Position numbers and translations under genes: made by a program
Notes under the pieces: generated by a model
What the model saw: the letters and a program-made list of their open reading frames with translations, nothing else
Database searches by the model: none
Told to the model about the DNA's origin: nothing
Assembly (NCBI GenBank): GCA_016719105.1
Contig: JADKAQ010000004.1
Location: forward strand, 62,001-126,000
Reading direction: 5' to 3'
Length of the DNA: 64,000 nt
Source: Gemmatimonadota bacterium
GTDB lineage: Bacteria > Gemmatimonadota > Gemmatimonadetes > Gemmatimonadales > Gemmatimonadaceae
In this document: positions 7,760 through 17,200 of the stretch, one piece after another
Numbering within the stretch: position 1 is the first letter of the stretch
How the letters are laid out: each line of letters opens with the position of its first letter

Positions 7760-9772
7760 ATGCGATCACGTTCGTTCGTTGCACTATCGCTGCTCGTCGC
7801 GACGAGCCCGCTCGCGGCGCAGACCCCCGAGGTCGCACGCATCGCCATCACCCCCGCCAAGCCGACCATGGTGGCCGGGGATACGCTGCGACTCTCCGCC
7901 CAGGCACTCGACGCCTCGGGGAAGCCGGTCGACGGCGTGAAGATCCGCTTCCGGGCGCAGGGCGGGCGCTTCGAGGGGACGGTCGACTCGCTCGGGCTCG
8001 TGGAGTCGGGCGCCACCGGGACGTTGCCCGTGGTCGCCGTCGCCGTGATCCCCGGCGCGCGCCCCAAGATCGAGCGCTTCGAGGTGCGCATGGTCGCCGG
8101 CCCGGCGGCGTCGATCAAGCCCTCACACGCCAGCATCAAGCTCGCGCTCACGCAGCGCCTGCGCATCGGCGGGCAGGTCTTCTCCCGTACCAACGATCTG
8201 CGGGCGGGCGACCGCATCAGCTGGGCCTCGTCGGCGCCTAACGTGGCGCGGGTGGACCAGGACGGCATGATCACCGGCGCGGCCGCCGGCAAGGCGACGC
8301 TCACCGGGACGTCGGGGGCGGCAACGGTGAAGGTCCCGGTGGAGGTCGTCGGGGCACAGGTCGCCTCGCTGGAGATCTTCCCCGCGCGCGTCGACGCCCG
8401 CCAGGGCGACGTGCAGCGCTTCCGCGTCAACGCCAAGGATGCGCGCGGCAACGCCATGAGCGGGCTGTCGACCTCGTGGTCGTTCTCCCCGGGCGAAGGG
8501 CTCATCGAACAGGATGGCGCCTTCACGGCCTACACGCCGGGTGAATACGTCGTCACCGCCTCGCAGGGGGCGCGGTCGGTGCAGGCGGTGGTGCGCGTGG
8601 GGGCGCGCGAAGTGCGGCGCCCGCTCACCGTCGTCGGCCGCCTGTCGCGCACCCGCTTCACCACCGAGGAGGTCTGGATTCACCCCAACGGCAAGGTCGC
8701 CTACCTCGGCTCGGGCAGTGGCGGCGACGTGATGGTCGCCATCGACATCTCCGATCCGTCCAAGCCGGTCATCACCGATTCCATCGTCAGCAACACGCGG
8801 CGTGTGAACGACGTGATGACCTCGCCCGACGGGAAGTACCTCGTCTTCACGCGCGAAGGGGCGAGCGATCGCAAGAACGGGATCGTGATCTGCTCGCTGG
8901 AAGATCCGCTGCACCCCAAGGTCATCTCCGAGTTCACCGAAGGGGTCACGGCCGGCGTCCACTCGGCGTTCATCTTCCAGCAGGAGAAGTACGGGACGCA
9001 CATCTACCTGACGAATGACGGCACCGGCGCGCTGCACGTCATCGACATCAACGACCCCTACAAGCCGAAGGAAGTGGCGCAGTGGCGCACCCCCCGCATT
9101 CACGGCGATGCGGGACGCACGTTGCACGACATCGATGTGCAGAACGGGCTGCTGTACGCCAGCTACTGGAACGATGGCCTGGTCATCCTCGATGTCGGCA
9201 ACGGGATGAAGGGGGGCACGCCGAGCAATCCGCAGGTGGTCTCGCAGTACAAGTACGACCTCAACTTCCTGTACCGCGATGTCGAGGCGGTGGGTGGCCC
9301 CGGCTTCATCCGCGGGACGCACACGGCGTGGCGCCACAAGAACTACGTCTTCATCGCCGACGAAGTCTTCCCGTCATCGGGGGTGAAGGGAGCCAAGGAT
9401 GCCGCCGCCGGCCGCGCCTACGGTCGCATGCAGGTGATCGACGTCTCGGACATCGCCAACCCCAAGTCGGTGGCGTACTACGAGCCCGAGTTCGGCGGGG
9501 TGCATAACGTGTGGATCGCCGGCGACACGCTCTACATGGGCGCCTACAACGGCGGCTTCCGCACCTTCGACATCTCGGGCGAGCTGCGCGGCGACCTGCG
9601 GGCGCAGGGGCGCGAGATCGGTCACCTGAACACGGCCGACATGGACGGCCGCGTGAAGAACGCGGCCATGACGTGGGGCGTGGTGGTGAAGGACGGCCTC
9701 GCCTACGTGAACGACATGTACAACGGGCTGTGGATCGTGAAGATCGAGCCGAAGCCGGCGGTGGTGCCGTAG
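7760..9772 (+). CDS. Secreted LVIVD-repeat protein with Ig-like N-terminal domains
   Basis: A 670-residue protein with a signal peptide (SLLVATSPLAAQ). Residues about 25-290 look like tandem bacterial Ig-like (BIG2-type) domains: VARIAITPAKPTMVAGDTLRLSAQA, then VASLEIFPARVDARQGD. From about residue 295 onward there are LVIVD-type beta-propeller blades with the recurring pattern VxDISDPxKP (MVAIDISDPSKP, HVIDINDPYKP, QVIDVSDIANPK, ending GLWIVKIEP). LVIVD proteins are cell-surface or secreted propellers of unknown ligand. The ATG follows the hairpin repeat at 7605-7703. A likely terminator hairpin lies downstream at 9831-9870. Exported by Sec; whether it is surface-attached cannot be seen. Confidence 0.85.
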   Translation: MRSRSFVALSLLVATSPLAAQTPEVARIAITPAKPTMVAGDTLRLSAQALDASGKPVDGVKIRFRAQGGRFEGTVDSLGLVESGATGTLPVVAVAVIPGARPKIERFEVRMVAGPAASIKPSHASIKLALTQRLRIGGQVFSRTNDLRAGDRISWASSAPNVARVDQDGMITGAAAGKATLTGTSGAATVKVPVEVVGAQVASLEIFPARVDARQGDVQRFRVNAKDARGNAMSGLSTSWSFSPGEGLIEQDGAFTAYTPGEYVVTASQGARSVQAVVRVGAREVRRPLTVVGRLSRTRFTTEEVWIHPNGKVAYLGSGSGGDVMVAIDISDPSKPVITDSIVSNTRRVNDVMTSPDGKYLVFTREGASDRKNGIVICSLEDPLHPKVISEFTEGVTAGVHSAFIFQQEKYGTHIYLTNDGTGALHVIDINDPYKPKEVAQWRTPRIHGDAGRTLHDIDVQNGLLYASYWNDGLVILDVGNGMKGGTPSNPQVVSQYKYDLNFLYRDVEAVGGPGFIRGTHTAWRHKNYVFIADEVFPSSGVKGAKDAAAGRAYGRMQVIDVSDIANPKSVAYYEPEFGGVHNVWIAGDTLYMGAYNGGFRTFDISGELRGDLRAQGREIGHLNTADMDGRVKNAAMTWGVVVKDGLAYVNDMYNGLWIVKIEPKPAVVP

Positions 9773-9786
9773 GCAGGACCGCCGGA

Positions 9787-9910
9787 GAAGACGGGAAGAC
9801 GAGAAGACGAGAAGACGAGTGAGATCAAAACCCTGGGGGTGCCAGCACTCGAGTGCCGGCTCCCCCAGGGTCGTTATCTCGTCTTCCCGTCTTCCCGTCT
9901 TCCCGTCTTC
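9787..9910. repeat. Inverted pair of GAAGACGG octamer arrays
   Basis: Four units of GAAGACGG/GAAGACGA (9787-9818) face four complementary units (9879-9910). The 32-base arms are complementary at 30 positions and enclose the hairpin at 9831-9870, so the whole segment could extrude as a long cruciform or fold as a long RNA stem. The same octamer arrays recur at 12961-12992, 53962-54066 and 54677-54719. Confidence 0.85.
9831..9870. terminator. Hairpin between convergent genes, probable terminator
   Basis: CCCTGGGGG (9831-9839) pairs with CCCCCAGGG (9862-9870). The enclosed sequence is itself self-complementary around CACTCGAGTG. It follows the LVIVD-repeat gene and precedes the 3' end of the convergent lipoprotein gene. 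It lacks a T tract, so termination activity is inferred from position and stem strength. Confidence 0.6.
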
Positions 9911-9926
9911 AAAGCACCAGTCTTGC

Positions 9927-10361
9927 CTAACGCCGTTTCGTCGTGATCAGAATCGCCCCCATCGCGTGCCCCGTCCCGAACCGGGTGGTGGCGTCGCTGG
10001 CGTTGATGTAGCGAATCTCCTTGACCGTCAACGCGGTGATGCCGCTCGCCGCCGAAAGGCCGCCCGCGGGAACTCCATCGACGTAGACCATGATCTGGTC
10101 GCTCCCGCTCCCCTCGCCGATCTGCGAACTCCCGCGCCCGCGCAGCATCGCCGGCCGCAAGCGCTGGATCGCCTCGAGCGCGTTCGACGACCCCGACGCA
10201 GCGATCTCGTTCTCGAGGATCAGGTTCGAGTTGCCGCGGGCCGGCGCCACCGCCGTGCTGACCGAACCGCCGCTGGTCGCTCCCGATCCCGTGGTCGCGC
10301 TCTTTCCCCCGCACCCCGCCAGCAGCACCATCGCGCCGAGCAGGTAGGCTCCGCGTCGCAT
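9927..10361 (-). CDS. Lipoprotein with isolated TonB-plug-like domain
   Basis: A 144-residue lipoprotein: signal MRRGAYLLGAMVLLAGC with the lipobox LAGC (Cys17). The rest matches only the plug region of TonB-dependent receptors: NALEAIQRLRPAMLRGRG, a VYVDGVPAGGL strand, a KEIRYINASDATTRFGTG strand-turn and a closing GAILITTKR, the pattern that ends plug domains before the barrel begins. No barrel follows, and the protein ends right after the plug signature. Such stand-alone plug lipoproteins have no agreed function; roles as scaffolds or signal receptors are guesses. The ATG at 10361 starts a compact lipoprotein signal. The gene is transcribed away from the phosphodiesterase gene at 10430. 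Confidence 0.75.
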   Translation of the reverse strand: MRRGAYLLGAMVLLAGCGGKSATTGSGATSGGSVSTAVAPARGNSNLILENEIAASGSSNALEAIQRLRPAMLRGRGSSQIGEGSGSDQIMVYVDGVPAGGLSAASGITALTVKEIRYINASDATTRFGTGHAMGAILITTKRR

Positions 10362-10429
10362 CGTGGCATCCTCGTTGTCTGAAGTGACGGCCGCGGAACC
10401 AACCGACGCCGCGTGCCCGCGCTATCCTC

Positions 10430-11881
10430 TCATTCGACGGCGGTCAGCGCAAGGCTCCCGGCGTCGGCCAAGAAGCTCTCGCCGTCCAGCCCGTCCGGAA
10501 CGCCGAGCCCGAGCGCGCTCAACGCGCTGGGCATCACGTCCACCGTGCGCCGCGGCAGCTGCCCGGCCGGTTGGTTGAGCAGCAACGGGACGAGCATGTG
10601 GTCGCGGTGCAGCGCGCCGTGCGACGAGCAGTGCGGAATCGGTTCGTAGCGGTCTCGGAAATCCCACCCCCGCGCCGCCGACAGCATCAGCTCGCCGGAA
10701 CGCGACGCCGCCGCCATGTGGGCGATCTGCACCACCGCGTCGGGATACTCGCTGTCGATGGACGCATCGAAGACGTCGCGGGCGCTGACCCCCTCCAGTG
10801 CCCCGATGCCTAACGGGTCGCCATCGATGGGGCGGTAGCTGTAGCGGTGATGGTCGCGACTGGCGTCCATCGCGATCATCGCCGACCCCATCCCGCGCCT
10901 GCGCACCTGTGCCACATGCGGGGCGTACGGGAGGATCAGCAGGTCCACCGAGTCGCGGGCGAGCAACGCGTCGGCGACGCCGCGCCAGCGCCCCTCGAGC
11001 TGCGGCCAGTAGGGACGCTCGCGGCGCTCCAGCTCGAGGTAGACGTGCGCCATCGAGTTCCCGCTCACCATCACCGCCACCTCGTGTCCCGCGCCGATGG
11101 TCCACGGGTGTGCCAGCGTGCGAAAGCCCCACGTCTCGGCAAGGAGGACGGCGAGGTCATCGTGTGCCGTCACCGGCGAGTGCCCATGATCGCTCACGAT
11201 CCACAGGTGCGTCTGCTCCCAGCGTCCGGCGCGCTCGGCGTCGTGCCGCAGCTCGGCGACGACGTCGTCCAGCGTCGTCATCGCTTCGCGTACCAGCGCC
11301 CCGCCGTGCCCGCACGCGTGCGACGTCTTGTCGATCCCGGTGAAGGCCGCGAAGACGAAGCGCGGGGCGTCGCGTCGGACGCGGTGCACGACTTCCGTCC
11401 CGATCTGGCGATCGATCGCCAACCATCCGCGCACGTCGCCGCGAAAGTGCGTGCGTGCGACCTGCGCCACGAAGCGCACGCCGCGTCCCACGCGCTGCGC
11501 CGCCGGCAGGCCGCGCTCGATGACCGCCAGCGCGCCGAGCGAGGAAGGCACACGCTCGAACACCGTCGGGACGTCAGGATCGAGATCCCCGTCCATGTGC
11601 CGCATCCCCATGCCGACGTAGCTGCGCGCGTGCCCGGACCACGGCGCGATCGATCGCGAGCGATCGAACCAGCGGAGCCCGGGGAGGCCGACGCCCCCGG
11701 GGTAGCGCCCCATCAGGAAGGGCGTGTACGCGGCGCCGGTCACGGAGGGCCACACCGTGGTGACCGTGTGCATCCCCCCATCCGCGCGCAGGCGCGAGAG
11801 GTGTGGCAACGCCCCGCTGTCCATCGCGGCACGCAGCGTGTCGGGCCGGGCTCCATCAGCGACGAGGACGATGACCGACAA
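10430..11881 (-). CDS. Alkaline phosphatase superfamily protein (type I phosphodiesterase-like)
   Basis: A 483-residue protein starting MSVIVLVADGARPDTL, where the early Asp is the first metal ligand of nucleotide pyrophosphatase/phosphodiesterase-type enzymes. WPSVTGAAYTPFLMGRYP contains the expected Thr/Ser nucleophile. FTGIDKTSHACGHG and IVSDHGHSPVTAHDD contain the paired Asp-His metal ligands seen in this superfamily. It has no signal peptide, so it should be cytoplasmic. The likely reaction is two-metal hydrolysis of a phosphodiester, pyrophosphate or phosphonate. The gene is preceded on the minus strand by about 130 bp shared with the divergent LOG gene at 12013. Substrate cannot be assigned. 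Confidence 0.8.
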   Translation of the reverse strand: MSVIVLVADGARPDTLRAAMDSGALPHLSRLRADGGMHTVTTVWPSVTGAAYTPFLMGRYPGGVGLPGLRWFDRSRSIAPWSGHARSYVGMGMRHMDGDLDPDVPTVFERVPSSLGALAVIERGLPAAQRVGRGVRFVAQVARTHFRGDVRGWLAIDRQIGTEVVHRVRRDAPRFVFAAFTGIDKTSHACGHGGALVREAMTTLDDVVAELRHDAERAGRWEQTHLWIVSDHGHSPVTAHDDLAVLLAETWGFRTLAHPWTIGAGHEVAVMVSGNSMAHVYLELERRERPYWPQLEGRWRGVADALLARDSVDLLILPYAPHVAQVRRRGMGSAMIAMDASRDHHRYSYRPIDGDPLGIGALEGVSARDVFDASIDSEYPDAVVQIAHMAAASRSGELMLSAARGWDFRDRYEPIPHCSSHGALHRDHMLVPLLLNQPAGQLPRRTVDVMPSALSALGLGVPDGLDGESFLADAGSLALTAVE

Positions 11882-12012
11882 CGGCGGCGCCTGCGGTAAG
11901 GGAACGGGAGAGGGGAACGGTCACGGGAAGCTGCGGCCGTTCCGCCCCCCGGTGTGATACGCTAAGCTCATGCGCGTGTTGCACGTTCACCTTCCACGAT
12001 CTTAACCACCCG

Positions 12013-12951
12013 ATGCCCATTCGTAAGCAACCTCGGCGCCGTGGAAGCACGCCGTCGGGGCGCGCGATGGATCCCGAGCGCCTGCTGGATGCCGGCAAGG
12101 AGGCGCTGGAAGGGCTGAAGGAGCGCACCGAGACCGGGCATCGCGCCGCCGGCCGGAAGCCCCCGTCGGAGACGTCCACCGCTCGCACCAGCGGCGCGCA
12201 CCGAGTGATCGACGCCTCCATTCGCGATCCGCTCCCGCTCACCGAGGACGCCAAGCTTCTGCAGCCCACCGTGGCCGGCGAGGCGTTCACGCGAACCGAT
12301 CCGTGGCGCGTGATGCGCATCCAGAGCGAGTTCGTGGAAGGCTTCGACACCCTGGCCGACGTGACCAAGGGTGTCACGATCTTCGGTTCGGCGCGCACGG
12401 GGCCCGACGATCCGCAGTACGGGGCGGCGCAGGAGACGGCGCGCATTCTCGCCGAGGCGGGCTTCGCGATCCTCACCGGCGCCGGCCCCGGGATCATGGA
12501 AGCGGCCAACAAGGGGGCCAAGCTCGCCGGCGGGCGCTCGATCGGCTGCAACATCGAGTTGCCCTTCGAACAGGGGGCCAATCCGTACGTCGATACGCTC
12601 ATCAACTTCCGCTACTTCTTCGTGCGGAAGACGATGTTCATCAAGTATTCGAACGCCTTCGTCATCTTTCCCGGCGGCTTCGGGACGCTCGACGAAATGT
12701 TCGAGGCGCTCACCCTGATCCAGACGGGGAAGATCTACCAGTTCCCGGTCGTCCTGTTCGGGCGCCACTACTGGGCCGGGCTCATGCGCTGGCTCCACTC
12801 GCGCGTCCTGGTCGAGCGCAAGATCTCGCCGGGCGACCTCGACCTGCTGTTGGTGACCGACGACCCGCACGAAGCAGCGCAGGCGGTGATCGCGGCCTAC
12901 GGAGCACAACTCAGCGCCGCGCGCACGCGGCTGGAGGAGCATCTTGGCTAG
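12013..12951 (+). CDS. LOG-family (lysine decarboxylase-like) Rossmann protein
   Basis: A 312-residue protein of the LOG/TIGR00730 family. Its core has VTIFGSARTGPDDPQY, a nucleotide-binding GAGPGIMEAANKGA (residues about 156-169) and the family signature PGGFGTLDEMFE, in which the Arg/Thr/Glu residues cleave the N-glycosidic bond of nucleoside 5'-monophosphates in characterised LOG enzymes. The first roughly 90 residues are a basic, low-complexity extension not part of the core. An ATG at 12067 is an alternative start. Its stop overlaps the start of the deoxyhypusine-synthase-like gene by 8 bp, so the two are translationally coupled. The real substrate (cytokinin precursors, AMP or another nucleotide) is not visible. 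Confidence 0.88.
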   Translation: MPIRKQPRRRGSTPSGRAMDPERLLDAGKEALEGLKERTETGHRAAGRKPPSETSTARTSGAHRVIDASIRDPLPLTEDAKLLQPTVAGEAFTRTDPWRVMRIQSEFVEGFDTLADVTKGVTIFGSARTGPDDPQYGAAQETARILAEAGFAILTGAGPGIMEAANKGAKLAGGRSIGCNIELPFEQGANPYVDTLINFRYFFVRKTMFIKYSNAFVIFPGGFGTLDEMFEALTLIQTGKIYQFPVVLFGRHYWAGLMRWLHSRVLVERKISPGDLDLLLVTDDPHEAAQAVIAAYGAQLSAARTRLEEHLG

Positions 12952-14215
12952 CAAGAAGCAGAAGACGGGAAGACGGGAAGACGGGAAGACGAGAGAGGGA
13001 CGGTCGCTTGGGCTCAAGGCGTCGCGCATTGGGGCGACGGTCAAGCGGGCCTCGGCCTCCGGGCCTAAATCGTCGCAGAAGAAGGCTGCCGAAGCGCGGG
13101 AGCAGGCGGGGAAGGCGCACGGCGCCGGCCCGGCGTCGCGCTTCCTCAAGGGCGGGCGCATCGATCCGCGCAAGATCAACGGCAAGGAGAAGGTCGTCGA
13201 CCTCATCGACGGGACGTATCTCGCCTACAACGGCGGGCGCCTGCGCGAGGCGTGCCAGCTCTTCACCGAGAAGATGCTCGATCCCACGGTGACGATCGGC
13301 CTCACCATGACCGGCGCGCTCACCCCGGCGGGGCTCGGCATGGCCGCCGTCATCCCGCTCATCGAGGCGGGCTTCGTCGACTGGATCATCTCCACCGGCG
13401 CCAATCTCTATCACGACACGCACTTCGGGCTCGGGCTCGCCATGCACCGCGGCAACCCGCAGACCTCCGACGTGATGCTGCGCGAGGAAGGCGTCGTGCG
13501 CATCTACGACATCTTCTTCGACTACGACGTCCTCCTCTCGACCGATGCCTTCTTCCGCGCGGTGGTGCAGGGGCCGGAGTTCCAGCGCCCCATGTCGAGC
13601 GCCGAGTTTCACTATCTCTGCGGGAAGTACGTGCGGGAGCGCGAGCGCAAGCTCGGGATCGGGCAGAAGTCGCTCTTGAGCGCCGCCTACAAGTGCGGCG
13701 TCCCGATCTACACCTCGTCGCCGGGTGACTCGTCGATCGGGATGAACATCGCCGCGCTCTCGCTCGACGGGAACAAGTGCACGATCGATCCCAACCTCGA
13801 CGTGAACGAGACGGCGTCGATCGTGCTCAATGCCAAGCGCTCCGGCGGGCGCAGCGCCATCTGCATCCTCGGCGGCGGAAGCCCCAAGAATTTCGCCCTG
13901 CAGACCGAGCCGCAGATCCAGGAAGTGTTAGGCATCGACGAGAAGGGGCACGACTACTTCCTGCAGATCACCGACGCACGCCCCGACACCGGTGGCCTGT
14001 CAGGTGCAACACCCGCCGAGGCGGTGAGTTGGGGGAAGATCGACCCCGATCGCCTCCCCGACGCCGTGGTCTGCTACCTCGACTCGACGGTGGCGCTCCC
14101 GCTGCTCACGTCGTACGCGCTCGCCAAGCGCAAGAAGCGTCCGCTGCGCCGCCTGTACGACAAGCGCGAGGCGATGATGGCACGCCTGCGCAGCGAGTAC
14201 GAGAAGACCAAGTAG
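12944..14215 (+). CDS. Deoxyhypusine-synthase-like protein (TTG start)
   Basis: A 423-residue protein of the deoxyhypusine synthase fold. The NAD-binding segments include SSPGDSSIGMNIAALSLDG and a glycine-rich ICILGGGSPKNF. The motif EAVSWGK ends in Lys365, equivalent to the catalytic lysine that forms the imine with the butylamine group. Bacteria lack eIF5A, and bacterial homologues are generally thought to make homospermidine or related polyamines, so a polyamine role is inferred. The start is TTG at 12944, supported by GGAGGAG at 12933-12939 and by overlap with the preceding stop. Residues about 7-18 are encoded by a GAAGACGG microsatellite. The conserved fold begins around residue 65. It ends 3 bp from the convergent glycosidase gene. 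Confidence 0.83.
   Translation: MASKKQKTGRREDGKTREGRSLGLKASRIGATVKRASASGPKSSQKKAAEAREQAGKAHGAGPASRFLKGGRIDPRKINGKEKVVDLIDGTYLAYNGGRLREACQLFTEKMLDPTVTIGLTMTGALTPAGLGMAAVIPLIEAGFVDWIISTGANLYHDTHFGLGLAMHRGNPQTSDVMLREEGVVRIYDIFFDYDVLLSTDAFFRAVVQGPEFQRPMSSAEFHYLCGKYVRERERKLGIGQKSLLSAAYKCGVPIYTSSPGDSSIGMNIAALSLDGNKCTIDPNLDVNETASIVLNAKRSGGRSAICILGGGSPKNFALQTEPQIQEVLGIDEKGHDYFLQITDARPDTGGLSGATPAEAVSWGKIDPDRLPDAVVCYLDSTVALPLLTSYALAKRKKRPLRRLYDKREAMMARLRSEYEKTK
12961..12992 (+). repeat. GAAGACGG octamer array inside coding sequence
   Basis: Four tandem units (three GAAGACGG, one GAAGACGA). Because 8 is not a multiple of 3, three units encode one eight-residue period, giving KTGRREDG then KTRE. It is the same element found between genes elsewhere in the window, here read through near the N-terminus of the deoxyhypusine-synthase-like gene. 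Confidence 0.9.
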
Positions 14216-14218
14216 CGG

Positions 14219-17200
14219 TCAGCGGCGCTCGATGCGCAGCGTCACGCTCCCCATCGCGGGGAGCGCGACGTGCGTCGGTGCCAGGGGACCGCGCTCCTCG
14301 TCGGGGGAGCTGCGCCAGATGCGCCGCTGACCTCGGTCGCCGAACCGCAGCGCCACGCGCTGCGGTTCGTGCGTCGGGTTCCACAGGCGCACGAGGTCGG
14401 CGCGGCTGTCGGCGGCGGGCACGATGCTCGAGACGATCACCCGCGGGTTGTCGAGCGTGAAGCGCAGGCGCGTGGTCGCCGCCGAAGCGGGGAGGGCCAG
14501 TGGTGGCTCGCTCGCCTGCAATCCCGCTCTTGTTGCCTCGGCGGCATCGAACGGGCCATGCGCAACGAGCGTGACGCGGAACGTCACAGGCCCGGGCTGG
14601 TCGGCCTTGAAGTTCGTGTGCCAGTAGTTGTTCATCGCATACGCGACCAACTCCGTACCGGGGAGCGCCCGGCGCAGCCACGCTTCACGGCCGTCGGGCT
14701 GCTTGAACGCCTCGGCGGTGAGCCCGTTCAGCTGCCAGAGCGGGAGGTCGGGGGTCACGAGCGTCACCCCGAAGTCGGCGTTGCTCGCGTCGAGCCAGCG
14801 TTGCACCGGATACACGTTGCGGTTGGCGCCATCGACCTGGTCGACGTCCGGTCGCACGATGGCCAACCCCTGCTCCATGCGCACCACGCCACCCGGCACG
14901 GCCAGCGGAAAGGCGAGGTGCACCGCCTCCTTGTCCCGCACGAGTCGCTTGTCGATGCGGGTCACGACGCGCACTGCGTCATCGCCCGCGTGCAGCGTTA
15001 CGTCGCGTACCAGCGACTCGGCCCCCGGGGCGTCGCTCGTGACGCGCAGCGTGGCGACGAGCGGGCCGTCGTCCAGCACGTCGAGGCGCGGGCGCGCCGC
15101 ATCGCGCGCGGCGCTGGTGTCGCGTCCCGCGACGTAGCGGTAGCGGTTCCACCCCCCGCGCGCGCGATCGACCAGTTCGCGTCCGCGCCAGCGCACGCTG
15201 GCCACCGCGCCGGTGACACTGTCGATGCGCACGACGACGCGACCGTTCCATAACGAGTCGCCGTCGGCGCGGGCGGGCGTTGCCGCCTCGTGGGCGCGCC
15301 GGGGAGGCTGGGGGCGCGCCGTCGGGCCGGCCAGCGTCGGCGGGGGAGTTGCACCTGACGAACTCGCTCCAATGCGCTGCGCCGAGAGGCGCGTCGCCCC
15401 CATGGCGGCCAGCGGGACAAGCACCGCCACCGAGCCGTCGCGCAGTCGCTGCGACCACACGGGCGCCCCGCTGGCGGTCACCACGGCGCCTTGCAGCTGC
15501 AACGACGGCGGCACGAGCGTCACCCCTCGCACCGTGAATTCGTGCGTGTTCCACAGGTCGACGCCGACTCCCGGCGTCGTCGCGCCGTCGCCGCCGTCCG
15601 TGCGCGCTTTCGCTGCGCCGCCCGCATCGCCGCTCGCTTCGCCAGCGCTGCCCGCTTCGCCAGCGCCGCTGGCGCGCGAGAGCAGGGCGCGGCTCGCCGA
15701 GTCGGCGTCGAGCGCGAACTGCCGCTTGAGCGCCCACTGCGCCAGCGTCTCCGGCGAATCGGGCTCGCTGATGCTGCGGTCGGCCCCCCACGTGTGCTCG
15801 CTCCACAGCAGCACGCTCCGCCACGCGGCCGAGACGTCACGCGACGAGAGTGGCACGGCGCGCAGCGAGGCCAGCGTCCCCGCCTGCACGATCCGCGCAG
15901 CGCTCGCGCGCGTCATGACCTGCTCGGCGGCGGTGCTCATCGCCCCGTCTTCCCAGTAGCCGGTGAGGTCGCCTCGCAGGCGAGGGAGCGTGGCACCGTA
16001 TCGGCGCTCCATCGTCGCGAACAGCTGCGGGAGCGACGAGATCACCAGACGTGGCGAGACGAAGCGCTCGTTCCACTGTCGTACCACGTCGGCGAGACGG
16101 CCGTCGGGGAAGCCGTTGTCGCCGCCGATCGAGACGCGCACCTGCACGATCTCGTACGGGTAGCCGCGCGACCGCAGCGTCTCCATGTACTCGCTCATCA
16201 GGTTCGCATCATCCAGCGAGATGCGTCCCGACGGCCACCCCCCCGCCCACGAGTAGCCCCGTCCCGCGACCATCACCAGCACGCTGTCACGACCGCTCGG
16301 CCCCATCCACCAGAACGGCCGGTCGCCCCACGCCGCGAGCGTGTGCCCGATGCGGTCGCCGTCGTACGAGGGACCGGGCATGTAGTTGGGGCCACTCGAC
16401 AGGTACCGGATCCCCGCCTGCGCCAGTGCCGGGACCATCCCCCAGGTGAAGCCGGGGACGTCGCTGCTGGTGGCCGTAGTGATGGCCAGGCCGTGCTCCC
16501 GCCGGAGCCGCCGCGCGTACTCCGTCAGGCGCAACAACTCCTCGCTTCCCGACAGCCCGGTCATCAGGTTGGCGTAGAGCGCGTTGAGCGTGAGGTCGCC
16601 GTTGCGGACCGCGGCCAGCAGGCGGGCGGTGTCGGCCGCCGGCCGTGTCGCGAGGTAGCCCTCGAGCGGCCAGAGCCCTTCCACGTTCCAGCGAAAGCGC
16701 CCCCAGTCGGGGTTGGCGCGTGAGCGCTCGCTGTACACCATCGCGCTGTCGAGCCCGCGCCAATGCTTGTCGAGCACGCGCGCGTGGACGTCGGTGTAGC
16801 CGATGTCCAGGTGCGAGTGGTTGATGAGGTGCACCTCGCGTGGCACCACCGGCTCGATGGGCACCGCGCCCAGGTCGGCGCGCGCGGTCGCGGTGGTGGC
16901 CACGATGCGCACCGTCGTGGGCGTCGTCACGGCCGGGACGTTCACGCGCACCGTCGCGCGCCCCGCCTCGAGTCGTGCGCTCACGCGAAAGCTCCCGTCG
17001 ACGGCGATCGCCATGGTCGTCGCGTGGAACGGGTGCCACGCATCGAGGCGCACCGTCTGTCGTAGCCCGCCATCCTCGCGCGTCAGCATCTGCTCCGCGT
17101 GCGCGCTGACCGTCGGCTGCATCGACACGGTGTAGAGGATGAACCAGCTCATCCGCCCCACGCTCTCCCCCTGGACCTGCAGCGTCACCGGCTGTCCGAC

